Below, one piece after another: positions 1 to 6,477 of a stretch of 64,000 nt of DNA (within the stretch, counting starts at the first letter, position 1; every line of letters starts with the position of its first letter). This DNA comes from JANNYA01 sp031409855 (lineage in GTDB: Bacteria > Pseudomonadota > Gammaproteobacteria > Xanthomonadales > SZUA-5). The notes beneath the pieces are model-generated. The model was not told where the DNA came from. It worked only from the letters and a program-made list of their open reading frames with translations, and searched no databases. Where the stretch lies: positions 1 to 64,000 of the forward strand of contig JANNYA010000226.1 in NCBI GenBank assembly GCA_031409855.1, written 5' to 3'. Position numbers and translations under genes: made by a program.

Positions 1-48
1 GTTCGCACTGAGCTTGTCGAAGTGCCCTTCGACAAGCTCAGTGCGAAC
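1..48. repeat. 48-bp perfect palindromic repeat (REP-like)
   Basis: Two perfectly complementary 22-base arms (1-22 and 27-48) flank a 4-base loop TGCC, so the element can form a long hairpin. The arm resembles a dispersed repeat seen at gene ends in many proteobacterial genomes, which translates to PFDKL-type peptides when read as coding. Here the right arm is read in frame as the N-terminus of the following lipoprotein ORF. The window starts at the first base of the palindrome, so the element may extend further left. Confidence 0.85.
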
Positions 49-606
49 GGACTCATACTTATATGCGCCGTTTTACTTATTTTCACAGGCTGCGCGCACC
101 GAGGTGCAGTCCTGCCCAAATTGGCGCTAGCTCCGTCAAGTTTTGGCAGCCAGTTGGCGCAGACGCAGCGCCTAACTTTCAGCCCCTTACGCGCAAACAA
201 CAAGGCCGATAGCGCAGTCATTGACGCGCTCCTTGAAATAACCCCGGACACGCTGCAGCTGGTGGGTTTTATCTTGAATCAACAGATGCTCAAGCTGCAT
301 TGGGACGGCGCAAAACTAGACTCCGAGCAATCCGAAAAATTGCCAGTGAGCGTTACCCCGGCGCAGGTTTTGCGTGATGTGCAATGGGTATATTGGCCGA
401 ATGCTGCAATTCAAGCCGCCCTGCCCATCGCTTGGCAAATTCAGACCAACGCACAACAGCGCGAACTGCGACAGAACGGCCGGCTGTGGCTTCGAGTCCG
501 CTATCAAACCGATGCCCAGCGCAACGGCGTGATCGAACTAGAAAATCTGGCGGAAGGCTATCGCCTGCAGATTGAAGCCATCAGCGCAAGCAGCGCGCAG
601 CCATGA
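22..606 (+). CDS. DUF3261-type lipoprotein of the aryl-polyene cluster
   Basis: Small outer-membrane-type lipoprotein. The hydrophobic segment LILICAVLLIFTGC ends in a lipobox with the lipidated Cys at residue 24 of the GTG-22 reading. The mature part (about 170 residues) has the size and position of the DUF3261 protein that precedes the ApeO-type ketosynthase in aryl-polyene operons, where it is thought to assist polyene-lipid assembly or transport. The stop overlaps the next gene's start (ATGA, 603-606), so the two are translationally coupled. The start is uncertain: GTG at 22 lies inside the palindrome, no ATG, GTG or TTG occurs in frame between the repeat and the signal segment, and the frame is open to base 1, so the true start may be upstream of the window. 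The family call rests on context and length more than on motifs. Confidence 0.7.
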   Translation: MPFDKLSANGLILICAVLLIFTGCAHRGAVLPKLALAPSSFGSQLAQTQRLTFSPLRANNKADSAVIDALLEITPDTLQLVGFILNQQMLKLHWDGAKLDSEQSEKLPVSVTPAQVLRDVQWVYWPNAAIQAALPIAWQIQTNAQQRELRQNGRLWLRVRYQTDAQRNGVIELENLAEGYRLQIEAISASSAQP

Positions 607-1796
607 GTGCCTCCACGGCAGCCGTCTATCTCAATCAACTCGGACTGGTTTGCGCCTTGGGCGATGATCTTGCACAAATCCGACGCGCCGCATTTGCCGA
701 TCATCCTGGCGGATTGACCGAGTGCACGACGTTTAGCGATACGCCGCTGCAGCTAGGTCAAGTGCACACCGAACTGGCGGATTTTCGCGTGCTTCCCGCA
801 CATCAGCGCAGCCGCAATAATGCGCTGCTGCTAACCGCGTTAGCGCAAATTCGCGGTGCTGTGGATGCCACGATTGCCCGCTTTGGCGCACATCGCATGG
901 CCGTGGTTTTGGGCACCAGCACCTCCGGTATCGCGGAAAGCGAACTCGCCATTGCGCAGCTTAAAAAGCACGGGACATTGCCGCCTGAATTTGATTTGGC
1001 GCAACAAGAAATCGGCTCAGCCGCAATTGCATTATCAGGTTTACTCAAACTCAGCGGCCCGGCCTATGTGATCTCGACCGCGTGCTCGTCCAGTGCCAAG
1101 GCGCTGGCGAGTGCGGCGCGCTTGCTGCATTTAGGCGTATGCGATGCGGTGCTGTGTGGCGGCGTGGATACTCTTTGCAAATTTACCGTGTCGGGTTTTA
1201 CCGCACTGGACTCGATCAGCGCGGCGCGCTGCAACCCATTTAGCGCAAATCGCTGCGGCATTAACATTGGCGAAGGTGCGGCACTGTTTTTAATGACGCG
1301 CGAGCCTGCGGAAGTCTTGCTTGCGGGCTGGGGCGAATGCTCAGATGCGCATCATATTTCCGCGCCGCAGCCGAGCGGTGCGGGCGCGCTGCGTGCCATG
1401 CAGCTGGCCTTGACGCGCGCGCAAATTTCACCCGAGCAAATCGACTACGTCAATCTGCACGGCACCGCGACACCGCAAAATGATGCGATGGAGGCTTTGG
1501 CCGTCAACACGCTGTTTGGTGCGCACACGCCAATGAGCTCGACCAAGCCACTGACCGGCCATACGCTTGGGGCGGCCGGTGCGATTGAAGCGGCGCTTTG
1601 CTATTTGAGCCTGACGCAAAATCCGCTCGGCAAAATACTTCCGCACTGGTGGGATGGCTGCTTCGATGCGAATTTAGCGCCGCTCAACTTATCCCCGCCA
1701 GGCTTACAGTTAGGCCGCCCGTTAAACTATGTTTTAAGCAACTCGTTCGCCTTTGGCGGCAGTAATTGCAGCCTAGTGCTTGCTCGTCAACGCTAA
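603..1796 (+). CDS. apeO: Beta-ketoacyl-ACP synthase, ApeO-like (aryl polyene)
   Basis: Condensing enzyme of the FabF/KAS II fold (397 aa) that extends the ACP-bound polyene with malonyl-ACP. The Cys-His-His triad is intact: Cys161 in TACSSS, His286 in LHGTATPQND and His320 in KPLTGHTLGAAG. In studied APE systems ApeO pairs with a chain-length factor (ApeC), which is not in this window and should lie upstream. The start ATG overlaps the lipoprotein stop, and the end lies 7 bases before the chosen start of the dehydratase gene. Order (DUF3261, KS, hotdog dehydratase, FabG-like, KS) matches the 3' half of APE operons, which supports the assignment over primary fatty-acid FabF. Confidence 0.85.
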   Translation: MSASTAAVYLNQLGLVCALGDDLAQIRRAAFADHPGGLTECTTFSDTPLQLGQVHTELADFRVLPAHQRSRNNALLLTALAQIRGAVDATIARFGAHRMAVVLGTSTSGIAESELAIAQLKKHGTLPPEFDLAQQEIGSAAIALSGLLKLSGPAYVISTACSSSAKALASAARLLHLGVCDAVLCGGVDTLCKFTVSGFTALDSISAARCNPFSANRCGINIGEGAALFLMTREPAEVLLAGWGECSDAHHISAPQPSGAGALRAMQLALTRAQISPEQIDYVNLHGTATPQNDAMEALAVNTLFGAHTPMSSTKPLTGHTLGAAGAIEAALCYLSLTQNPLGKILPHWWDGCFDANLAPLNLSPPGLQLGRPLNYVLSNSFAFGGSNCSLVLARQR

Positions 1797-1803
1797 AATT
1801 CCT

Positions 1804-2283
1804 ATGCCAACTATGCACGATCTAAGCGCCATACCCATCCAAGAACTGCTGCCCCATCGGGGCGCAATGTGCCTATTGGAGCGCGCGTTGCAGGCCAATG
1901 CCGAACAACTAATCGCAGAAGTAGTCATCAAGCCAGGCGGACTGTTTTGTCGCAACAACGAAGTCGCGGCCTGGGTTGGCATTGAATACATGGCGCAAGC
2001 GATTGCCGCGTGGGCCGGTTGGCAGGGGCGCCAGCGTGGCGAATCGCCGAAAGTGGGGTTGCTGGTCGGCACACGGCGTTATGAATGTGCAAAATCTAAC
2101 TTTGCGCTCGGCAAACTGACGATTACCGTCAGGCGCGAGTTTCAAGCCGACAATGGCTTAGGCCAATTTGACTGCACGATTCAAAACGAGTTCGAGCTAA
2201 TCGCACGCGCTTCGATCACGGTATTTGAGCCGCCCGATGCTGAGACATTTTTTCGGGAATTGCATGCCAAAGCGGAAAATTAA
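1804..2283 (+). CDS. apeP: Hotdog-fold 3-hydroxyacyl-ACP dehydratase, ApeP-like
   Basis: Hotdog-fold dehydratase (about 159 aa) that removes water from 3-hydroxyacyl-ACP to form the trans double bonds of the polyene. Visible motifs are LPHRG, with the probable catalytic His18, and a central-helix segment VGIEYMAQAIAAW (Glu61), both typical of FabA/FabZ-like ApeI/ApeP subunits. In known APE systems ApeP acts as a heterodimer with ApeI, which must be encoded outside the window. ATG 1804 was chosen; the frame opens earlier at TTG 1780 inside apeO, and ATG 1813 is a second possibility. No strong ribosome site precedes any of them, so translation is probably coupled to apeO. Confidence 0.8.
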   Translation: MPTMHDLSAIPIQELLPHRGAMCLLERALQANAEQLIAEVVIKPGGLFCRNNEVAAWVGIEYMAQAIAAWAGWQGRQRGESPKVGLLVGTRRYECAKSNFALGKLTITVRREFQADNGLGQFDCTIQNEFELIARASITVFEPPDAETFFRELHAKAEN

Positions 2284-2343
2284 GTGTTGCAAGTCGAGTC
2301 CATGTTGCAGCGATATCGAAACGTATAAAAAGGGGAAGCACCG

Positions 2344-3075
2344 ATGCCACAAAAAACCGTGCTCGTCACCGGATCCAGCCGTGGCTTGGGCAAAGCAATT
2401 GCCTTGCGCTTGGCAGCGGATGGCTATGATTTGGTCTTGCATTGCCGCCAGGAAATTGCACAACTAGAGGCCGTGGCGGAACAAGTTCGTGCGCGCGGGC
2501 GCAGCGTGCGCTTATTGCAATTCGATATCAGTGACCGCGCACTTACCGCGCAGCTGTTACTGGCAGATATCGAACAGCATGGCTGCTATTACGGCGTCGT
2601 GTGCAACGCTGGCATCAGCCGCGACGCCGCATTTCCGGCAATGTCCGAGCAAGATTGGGACTTGGTGATTCACACCAACCTCGATGGATTTTTTAATGTC
2701 TTACAACCCTTAATCATGCCCTTGGTGCGGCGCAAACAACCCGGCCGGATCGTGACGCTGTCTTCTATTTCCGGCTTGGTCGGTAACCGTGGGCAGGTGA
2801 ATTACAGCGCCGCCAAAGCAGGTATCATCGGCGCGACTAAGGCGCTAGCGGTGGAATTAGCGAGCCGTGGCATTACCGTTAATTGTGTCGCGCCGGGCTT
2901 AATCGACACCGAAATGGTGCCGCCGCACGTGCTAGAGGAAGCCTTGAAAATTATTCCAACTAAACGTGTGGGCAAACCTGAAGAGGTGGCGGCCACGGTC
3001 AGTTTTCTACTTAGTAAGGATGCCGGTTACATTACCCGGCAGGTCATTTCCGTCAATGGGGGCATGTTCGGATGA
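2344..3075 (+). CDS. apeQ: 3-ketoacyl-ACP reductase (FabG-like), ApeQ-like
   Basis: NADPH-dependent short-chain dehydrogenase (243 aa) reducing the 3-keto group in each polyene extension cycle. The Rossmann motif TGSSRGLG is at residues 9-16, NAG at 88-90, and the catalytic tetrad is Asn112, Ser141, Tyr154 and Lys158 (YSAAK). The C-terminus VNGGMFG is typical of FabG tetramers. A purine-rich ribosome site (AAGGGG, near 2330) stands before ATG 2344, giving this gene its own initiation after a 60-base gap. The stop overlaps the start of the next ketosynthase (ATGA at 3072-3075). Confidence 0.88.
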   Translation: MPQKTVLVTGSSRGLGKAIALRLAADGYDLVLHCRQEIAQLEAVAEQVRARGRSVRLLQFDISDRALTAQLLLADIEQHGCYYGVVCNAGISRDAAFPAMSEQDWDLVIHTNLDGFFNVLQPLIMPLVRRKQPGRIVTLSSISGLVGNRGQVNYSAAKAGIIGATKALAVELASRGITVNCVAPGLIDTEMVPPHVLEEALKIIPTKRVGKPEEVAATVSFLLSKDAGYITRQVISVNGGMFG

Positions 3076-4304
3076 AACGAGTGGTAGTCACAGGATGTGG
3101 CGCGCTTAGTCCTTTAGGGCATGACTGGGCCAGCGTGGAAGCGCACCTTAAGTCCGGCGTCAATGCCGTGCAGTGCATCCCACATTGGCGCGAATACGAT
3201 GGCTTGAACACCCAAGTTGCGGCACCCGCAGCGGCCTTTGAGTTGCCCGAGCACTATCACCGCAAAGCCCTGCGCAGTATGGGCCGCGTCGCGATTTTGG
3301 CAACCCGCGCCAGCGAATTGGCGCTAATTGACGCGGGGCTATTGGGCACGCCGTTGGTGCAAAGCGGCCGGCTTGGTATTAGCTATGGCTCTTCCGCTGG
3401 TTCGCCCGCTTCGATTGGCGATTTTGGCCGCATGATTACCGAAAAATCCACCGATGGCATCAACGCCAATACCTATCTAAAAATGATGTCGCACACCGCG
3501 GCCGTCAATATCGGCGTGTTTTTTGGCATTACCGGGCGCATCGTCACCACGTCCAGCGCCTGTACTGCCGGGTCGCAGGGCATAGGCTATGGCTTTGAAG
3601 CGATTCAATCCGGCAAACAAATTGCCATGCTGTGTGGCGGCGCTGAGGAGTTAGACGCCACCGGTGCCGCGGTTTTCGATTCGCTTTTTGCCACCAGCGC
3701 GAAATACAACGAAACGCCCAAGCTTACCCCAAGGCCATTCGACGCCGCGCGCGATGGTTTGGTGCTAGGTGAAGGCGCGGGCACTTTGGTGTTGGAAGAG
3801 CTAGAACACGCGAAGGCACGTGGCGCGTTTATCTACGCCGAAATTATCGGTTTCGGCACCAACAGCGACGGCCGCCACGTGACCCAGCCGAATTGGCAAA
3901 CCATGGCCGAGTCCATGCGCATCGCGCTAGCTGAGGCGAAATTAGCGCCCAGCGATATTGCTTACGTCAACGGCCACGGCACCGCAACCGATCATGGCGA
4001 CATTGCCGAAACCGCCGCCACGCACGCCGTGTTTGGTGAAAATATTGCGATTTCCACCCTGAAAAGCTACATGGGCCACACTTTAGGTGCCTGCGGCGCA
4101 TTGGAATGCTGGATGACGATCCAAATGCTGCGCACCGGCTGGTTCGCACCCACGCTTAATCTAGAAAATATCGACCCCCGCTGCGCGCCGCTGGACTATA
4201 TTGTCGGCGCTGGCCGCCATTTTGAAGGCGAATTCGCGATGAGCAATAACTTTGCTTTTGGTGGCATTAATACCTCCATTGTGTTGCGCCGTTGGGCAAA
4301 TTAG
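3072..4304 (+). CDS. apeR: Beta-ketoacyl-ACP synthase, ApeR-like (aryl polyene)
   Basis: Second KAS II-type ketosynthase of the operon (410 aa), with an intact triad: Cys164 in SSACTAGSQ, His302 in NGHGTATDHGD and His336 in YMGHTLGA. In aryl-polyene pathways the terminal ApeR-type synthase is a separate homodimeric ketosynthase thought to act in initiation or a side branch, distinct from the ApeO:ApeC extension enzyme. It is coupled to the FabG-like gene by ATGA and is the last gene of the cluster here. Only about 30 bases separate its stop from the next start, so readthrough transcription into the next gene is likely. Confidence 0.85.
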   Translation: MKRVVVTGCGALSPLGHDWASVEAHLKSGVNAVQCIPHWREYDGLNTQVAAPAAAFELPEHYHRKALRSMGRVAILATRASELALIDAGLLGTPLVQSGRLGISYGSSAGSPASIGDFGRMITEKSTDGINANTYLKMMSHTAAVNIGVFFGITGRIVTTSSACTAGSQGIGYGFEAIQSGKQIAMLCGGAEELDATGAAVFDSLFATSAKYNETPKLTPRPFDAARDGLVLGEGAGTLVLEELEHAKARGAFIYAEIIGFGTNSDGRHVTQPNWQTMAESMRIALAEAKLAPSDIAYVNGHGTATDHGDIAETAATHAVFGENIAISTLKSYMGHTLGACGALECWMTIQMLRTGWFAPTLNLENIDPRCAPLDYIVGAGRHFEGEFAMSNNFAFGGINTSIVLRRWAN

Positions 4305-4336
4305 CCCGAACTTTTTACTTCCCTCCAAGGACTTTT

Positions 4337-4777
4337 ATGAAATTAATCCCCAGCCTGCTTTTAATCACCAGCCTCGTTGTCGGTCAAACCGCGCAAGCGC
4401 GCGATGATGTGCTTAATATTGATTTAGTCGATGTGCTGGCGATGCCCGAGGCCGAAGGCAAGCTCGATGGCAGCGTCAAATTCTATTTAGCTGGTCAAAA
4501 AACACCCGCGATTCTGAAAAACCTAGGCGAAGGTGTTTCTAATAAAAAAACCAATGGCGTCGGTAAAGACGACGTTTTTGGCTGCAAATGGGCCGCCCTT
4601 TCCGCGCTAATCACCTTCCAAGAATCCGCCAAACGCCAAGGTGCCAACGCGGTCGTCAATTTGGTCAGCTACTACAAGAAAAATCAGACCAAAAGCAGCA
4701 CCACGGTGCAATGCCATGCAGGCGTGTTCGTGATTGGGGTGGCTTTGAAGGGCACTTATGCGAAGGTGGGGCAGTAG
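4337..4777 (+). CDS. Conserved small periplasmic protein (often misnamed excinuclease ATPase subunit)
   Basis: Exported protein of 146 aa. The signal peptide runs MKLIPSLLLITSLVVGQTAQA, with cleavage likely before RDDV. The mature part contains LDGSVKFYLAGQ, SNKKTNGVGK and ANAVVNLVSYYKKN, signatures I recall from a family of secreted proteins in Pseudomonas, Xanthomonas and Acinetobacter that databases often label excinuclease ATPase subunit. Nothing here resembles an ATPase; two mature cysteines (in GCKWA and QCHAG) could form a disulfide. The start at ATG 4337 is supported by AAGGA eight bases upstream; a longer reading from 4292 would overlap the previous gene and spoil the signal peptide. 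Function unknown. Confidence 0.75.
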   Translation: MKLIPSLLLITSLVVGQTAQARDDVLNIDLVDVLAMPEAEGKLDGSVKFYLAGQKTPAILKNLGEGVSNKKTNGVGKDDVFGCKWAALSALITFQESAKRQGANAVVNLVSYYKKNQTKSSTTVQCHAGVFVIGVALKGTYAKVGQ

Positions 4778-4814
4778 GGGTTCGGGAATGAGTTAGCCGT
4801 GCCATAGTTTTCAA

Positions 4815-4993
4815 AGTCCCAACGGGACGACATGTGATAGCCCGGGGCAGCGCCCCGGGAATTACGATACACACAAGCCCAAGCCCTGTAAGGGCGAAAC
4901 ATCAACATTGCGCCCCTACAGGACTTGAACTTTTCTCATATCAACTTTCCCGGGGCGATGCCCCGGGCTGTCACATTTCGTCCCGTTGGGACT
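4815..4993. repeat. Nested inverted-repeat intergenic element
   Basis: An element of about 179 bp with three layers of symmetry. The outer arms (4815-4848 and 4960-4993) are complementary with two mismatches over 34 bases. Each arm runs inward into a GC-rich palindrome of the form CCCGGGGC-n3-GCCCCGGG (4841-4859 and 4949-4967). In the centre, 4881-4896 pairs with 4911-4926 with two mismatches. Such elements resemble dispersed non-coding repeats of several Gram-negative phyla. It carries no ORF of its own, and lies between a plus-strand stop and a convergent minus-strand stop, so it may also act as a bidirectional terminator. Confidence 0.8.
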
Positions 4994-5031
4994 CGGAATT
5001 CTGGTTGTAGATTCGGTTATTTATGACTAAA

Positions 5032-6477
5032 TCACCTTATTTTCATTTCAGAAAGCAAGGACATGCCGCTCTCAGTAAATTGGTATTTTTGCAAACGGCT
5101 ATTGGGTTTATCCGGCAACGTAAGCTCAATGGTCTTGGCGGCTAACAAATCACGTACGACTTTATTGAGCCGACCCGACACTTGCTTTTGCCCAAGTTGT
5201 GCAGAGATTTCGATTTTGCCAGCAGGCTTGATTGCAAGAATCTGAAGCACCCGATTTTTGAGCGGCTGTGACTCTGACTCTGGCTGCGACTCTGGCTGCG
5301 ACTCTGGCTGCTGCCTATCTTCGCTACCGATTTGACGCCAAACCACCGCACGAAACTGATTCGCCTCGCGTTCGTCAATCAAATCGATCTTCGGCCAAGC
5401 TTGCAAAGCCCGTGGAATGCCAGTCCCTAAGCCGCGATACGGCAAAATGTGCGCCGCGTGTTCGGCCAGCACTTTGTTGCGCCGGTTCGATTGCCCAGCG
5501 CGAATCTGCGCCGGTGTCAGCGTGTCGGGCAAGTGCCCTGGACTGATAATTTCTACGCGATCAGAAAATACGAACAGGCGAACGGTAGCACTAATAAAGA
5601 AATCCCTATGCACCAGAGCATTGACCAATAGTTCGACAAACGCGGCCTCCGGTATTTCCAACTGGCCTAGGCTGTTGAAGCCTTGTTCGCCCTGAACATG
5701 GTGCAAATTGCGTTTGATGAAGGCCATACCGCGTTGATATTGCTCTTCCAAAGTGCCGTCGATGTTTTCGCTGTCCAGATAGCGGTTGTCGTATAGCACC
5801 GTGCCTGGAAAGCACACGGCAGCAATGAAGCACACCTGCAAACGGCGCTGCGGGTGTTTGCCGAACAGCAGCATGCCCGCCAAGTTGGGCACGTCATTTT
5901 GCGCTAGCTCCACATTCTCCAATAAGCGCATTAATGGCAAACCCGTTTGTTCAACGCTTTCGCCGTAGCGGCGCTCAAAATAACGCGCGAATGCACGTTC
6001 GTCGATATCGCTCGCAGTGGCATCGCGAACCGGCACTTGATCCGCCTGCAGCAGCCCGGATTGCTGAAACATGCGCTGCAGCTCCTCGCGCGCCGTAACT
6101 TGGCGTTTGTCCGCACCACTTTTCACCCACACACGGCCCTGCAAATCCATGTAAGGCTTGTTGATGCCCTGCGCAACATCGACGACTAGGACTAGTCCTT
6201 GTTCGGTTCGAATATTCTGGCTGGTAGGATTGAGCGGAGGACGCAAATGTTGGCTTGCCGCGTTGGACAGCAACTGATTGATGCGCCCGATATCCTGCTG
6301 CGTCAGGCCAATTAGCTGACCATCGTCGGCAACACCAATCAAGATCTGACCACCCGTGCCATTTGCAAGCGCCGCCAATTCGGCTGCCAGTGAATCAACG
6401 TTGCTGAAGTCACGTTTGAACTGGTGGCGACTATCTTCGCCACGCGCAAGAATGGCGTGCAGTTCAGCGGCGTCCAT
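5032..6477 (-). CDS. AlbA_2/Schlafen-type ATP-binding transcriptional regulator
   Basis: Protein of 481 aa with an N-terminal AlbA_2 (Schlafen-like divergent AAA) domain at about 13-125 (EDSRHQFKRDF, ANGTGGQILIGVADDG). A HATPase_c_4-like segment surrounds ELLVNALVHRDF (Asn286) and continues to about 390 (GTGIPRAL). A Gln/Glu/Pro/Ser linker at about 399-415 leads to a winged-helix-like C-terminus. Members are annotated as putative transcriptional regulators or helicase-like proteins; biochemical roles are poorly known and some sit in defence islands. ATG 6477 was chosen because MDAAELHAIL starts the family domain. This start overlaps the peptidase stop by 14 bases and indicates coupling to that gene. 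A longer frame to 6678 is only open sequence inside the peptidase gene. Confidence 0.75.
   Translation of the reverse strand: MDAAELHAILARGEDSRHQFKRDFSNVDSLAAELAALANGTGGQILIGVADDGQLIGLTQQDIGRINQLLSNAASQHLRPPLNPTSQNIRTEQGLVLVVDVAQGINKPYMDLQGRVWVKSGADKRQVTAREELQRMFQQSGLLQADQVPVRDATASDIDERAFARYFERRYGESVEQTGLPLMRLLENVELAQNDVPNLAGMLLFGKHPQRRLQVCFIAAVCFPGTVLYDNRYLDSENIDGTLEEQYQRGMAFIKRNLHHVQGEQGFNSLGQLEIPEAAFVELLVNALVHRDFFISATVRLFVFSDRVEIISPGHLPDTLTPAQIRAGQSNRRNKVLAEHAAHILPYRGLGTGIPRALQAWPKIDLIDEREANQFRAVVWRQIGSEDRQQPESQPESQPESESQPLKNRVLQILAIKPAGKIEISAQLGQKQVSGRLNKVVRDLLAAKTIELTLPDKPNSRLQKYQFTESGMSLLSEMKIR
5276..5311. repeat. Three perfect 12-bp tandem repeats within the AlbA_2 gene
   Basis: Three exact back-to-back copies of a 12-base unit (5276-5287, 5288-5299, 5300-5311), preceded by two half-units at 5264-5275. 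On the minus strand each unit encodes the four residues Q-P-E-S of the interdomain linker. Because the unit is a multiple of three, gain or loss of copies would change linker length without a frameshift. Confidence 0.9.

Noticed and set aside
4337..4777. Excinuclease ATPase subunit as a product name
   Set aside because: The protein is 146 residues, has a signal peptide and lacks Walker motifs, so the database label is not credible.
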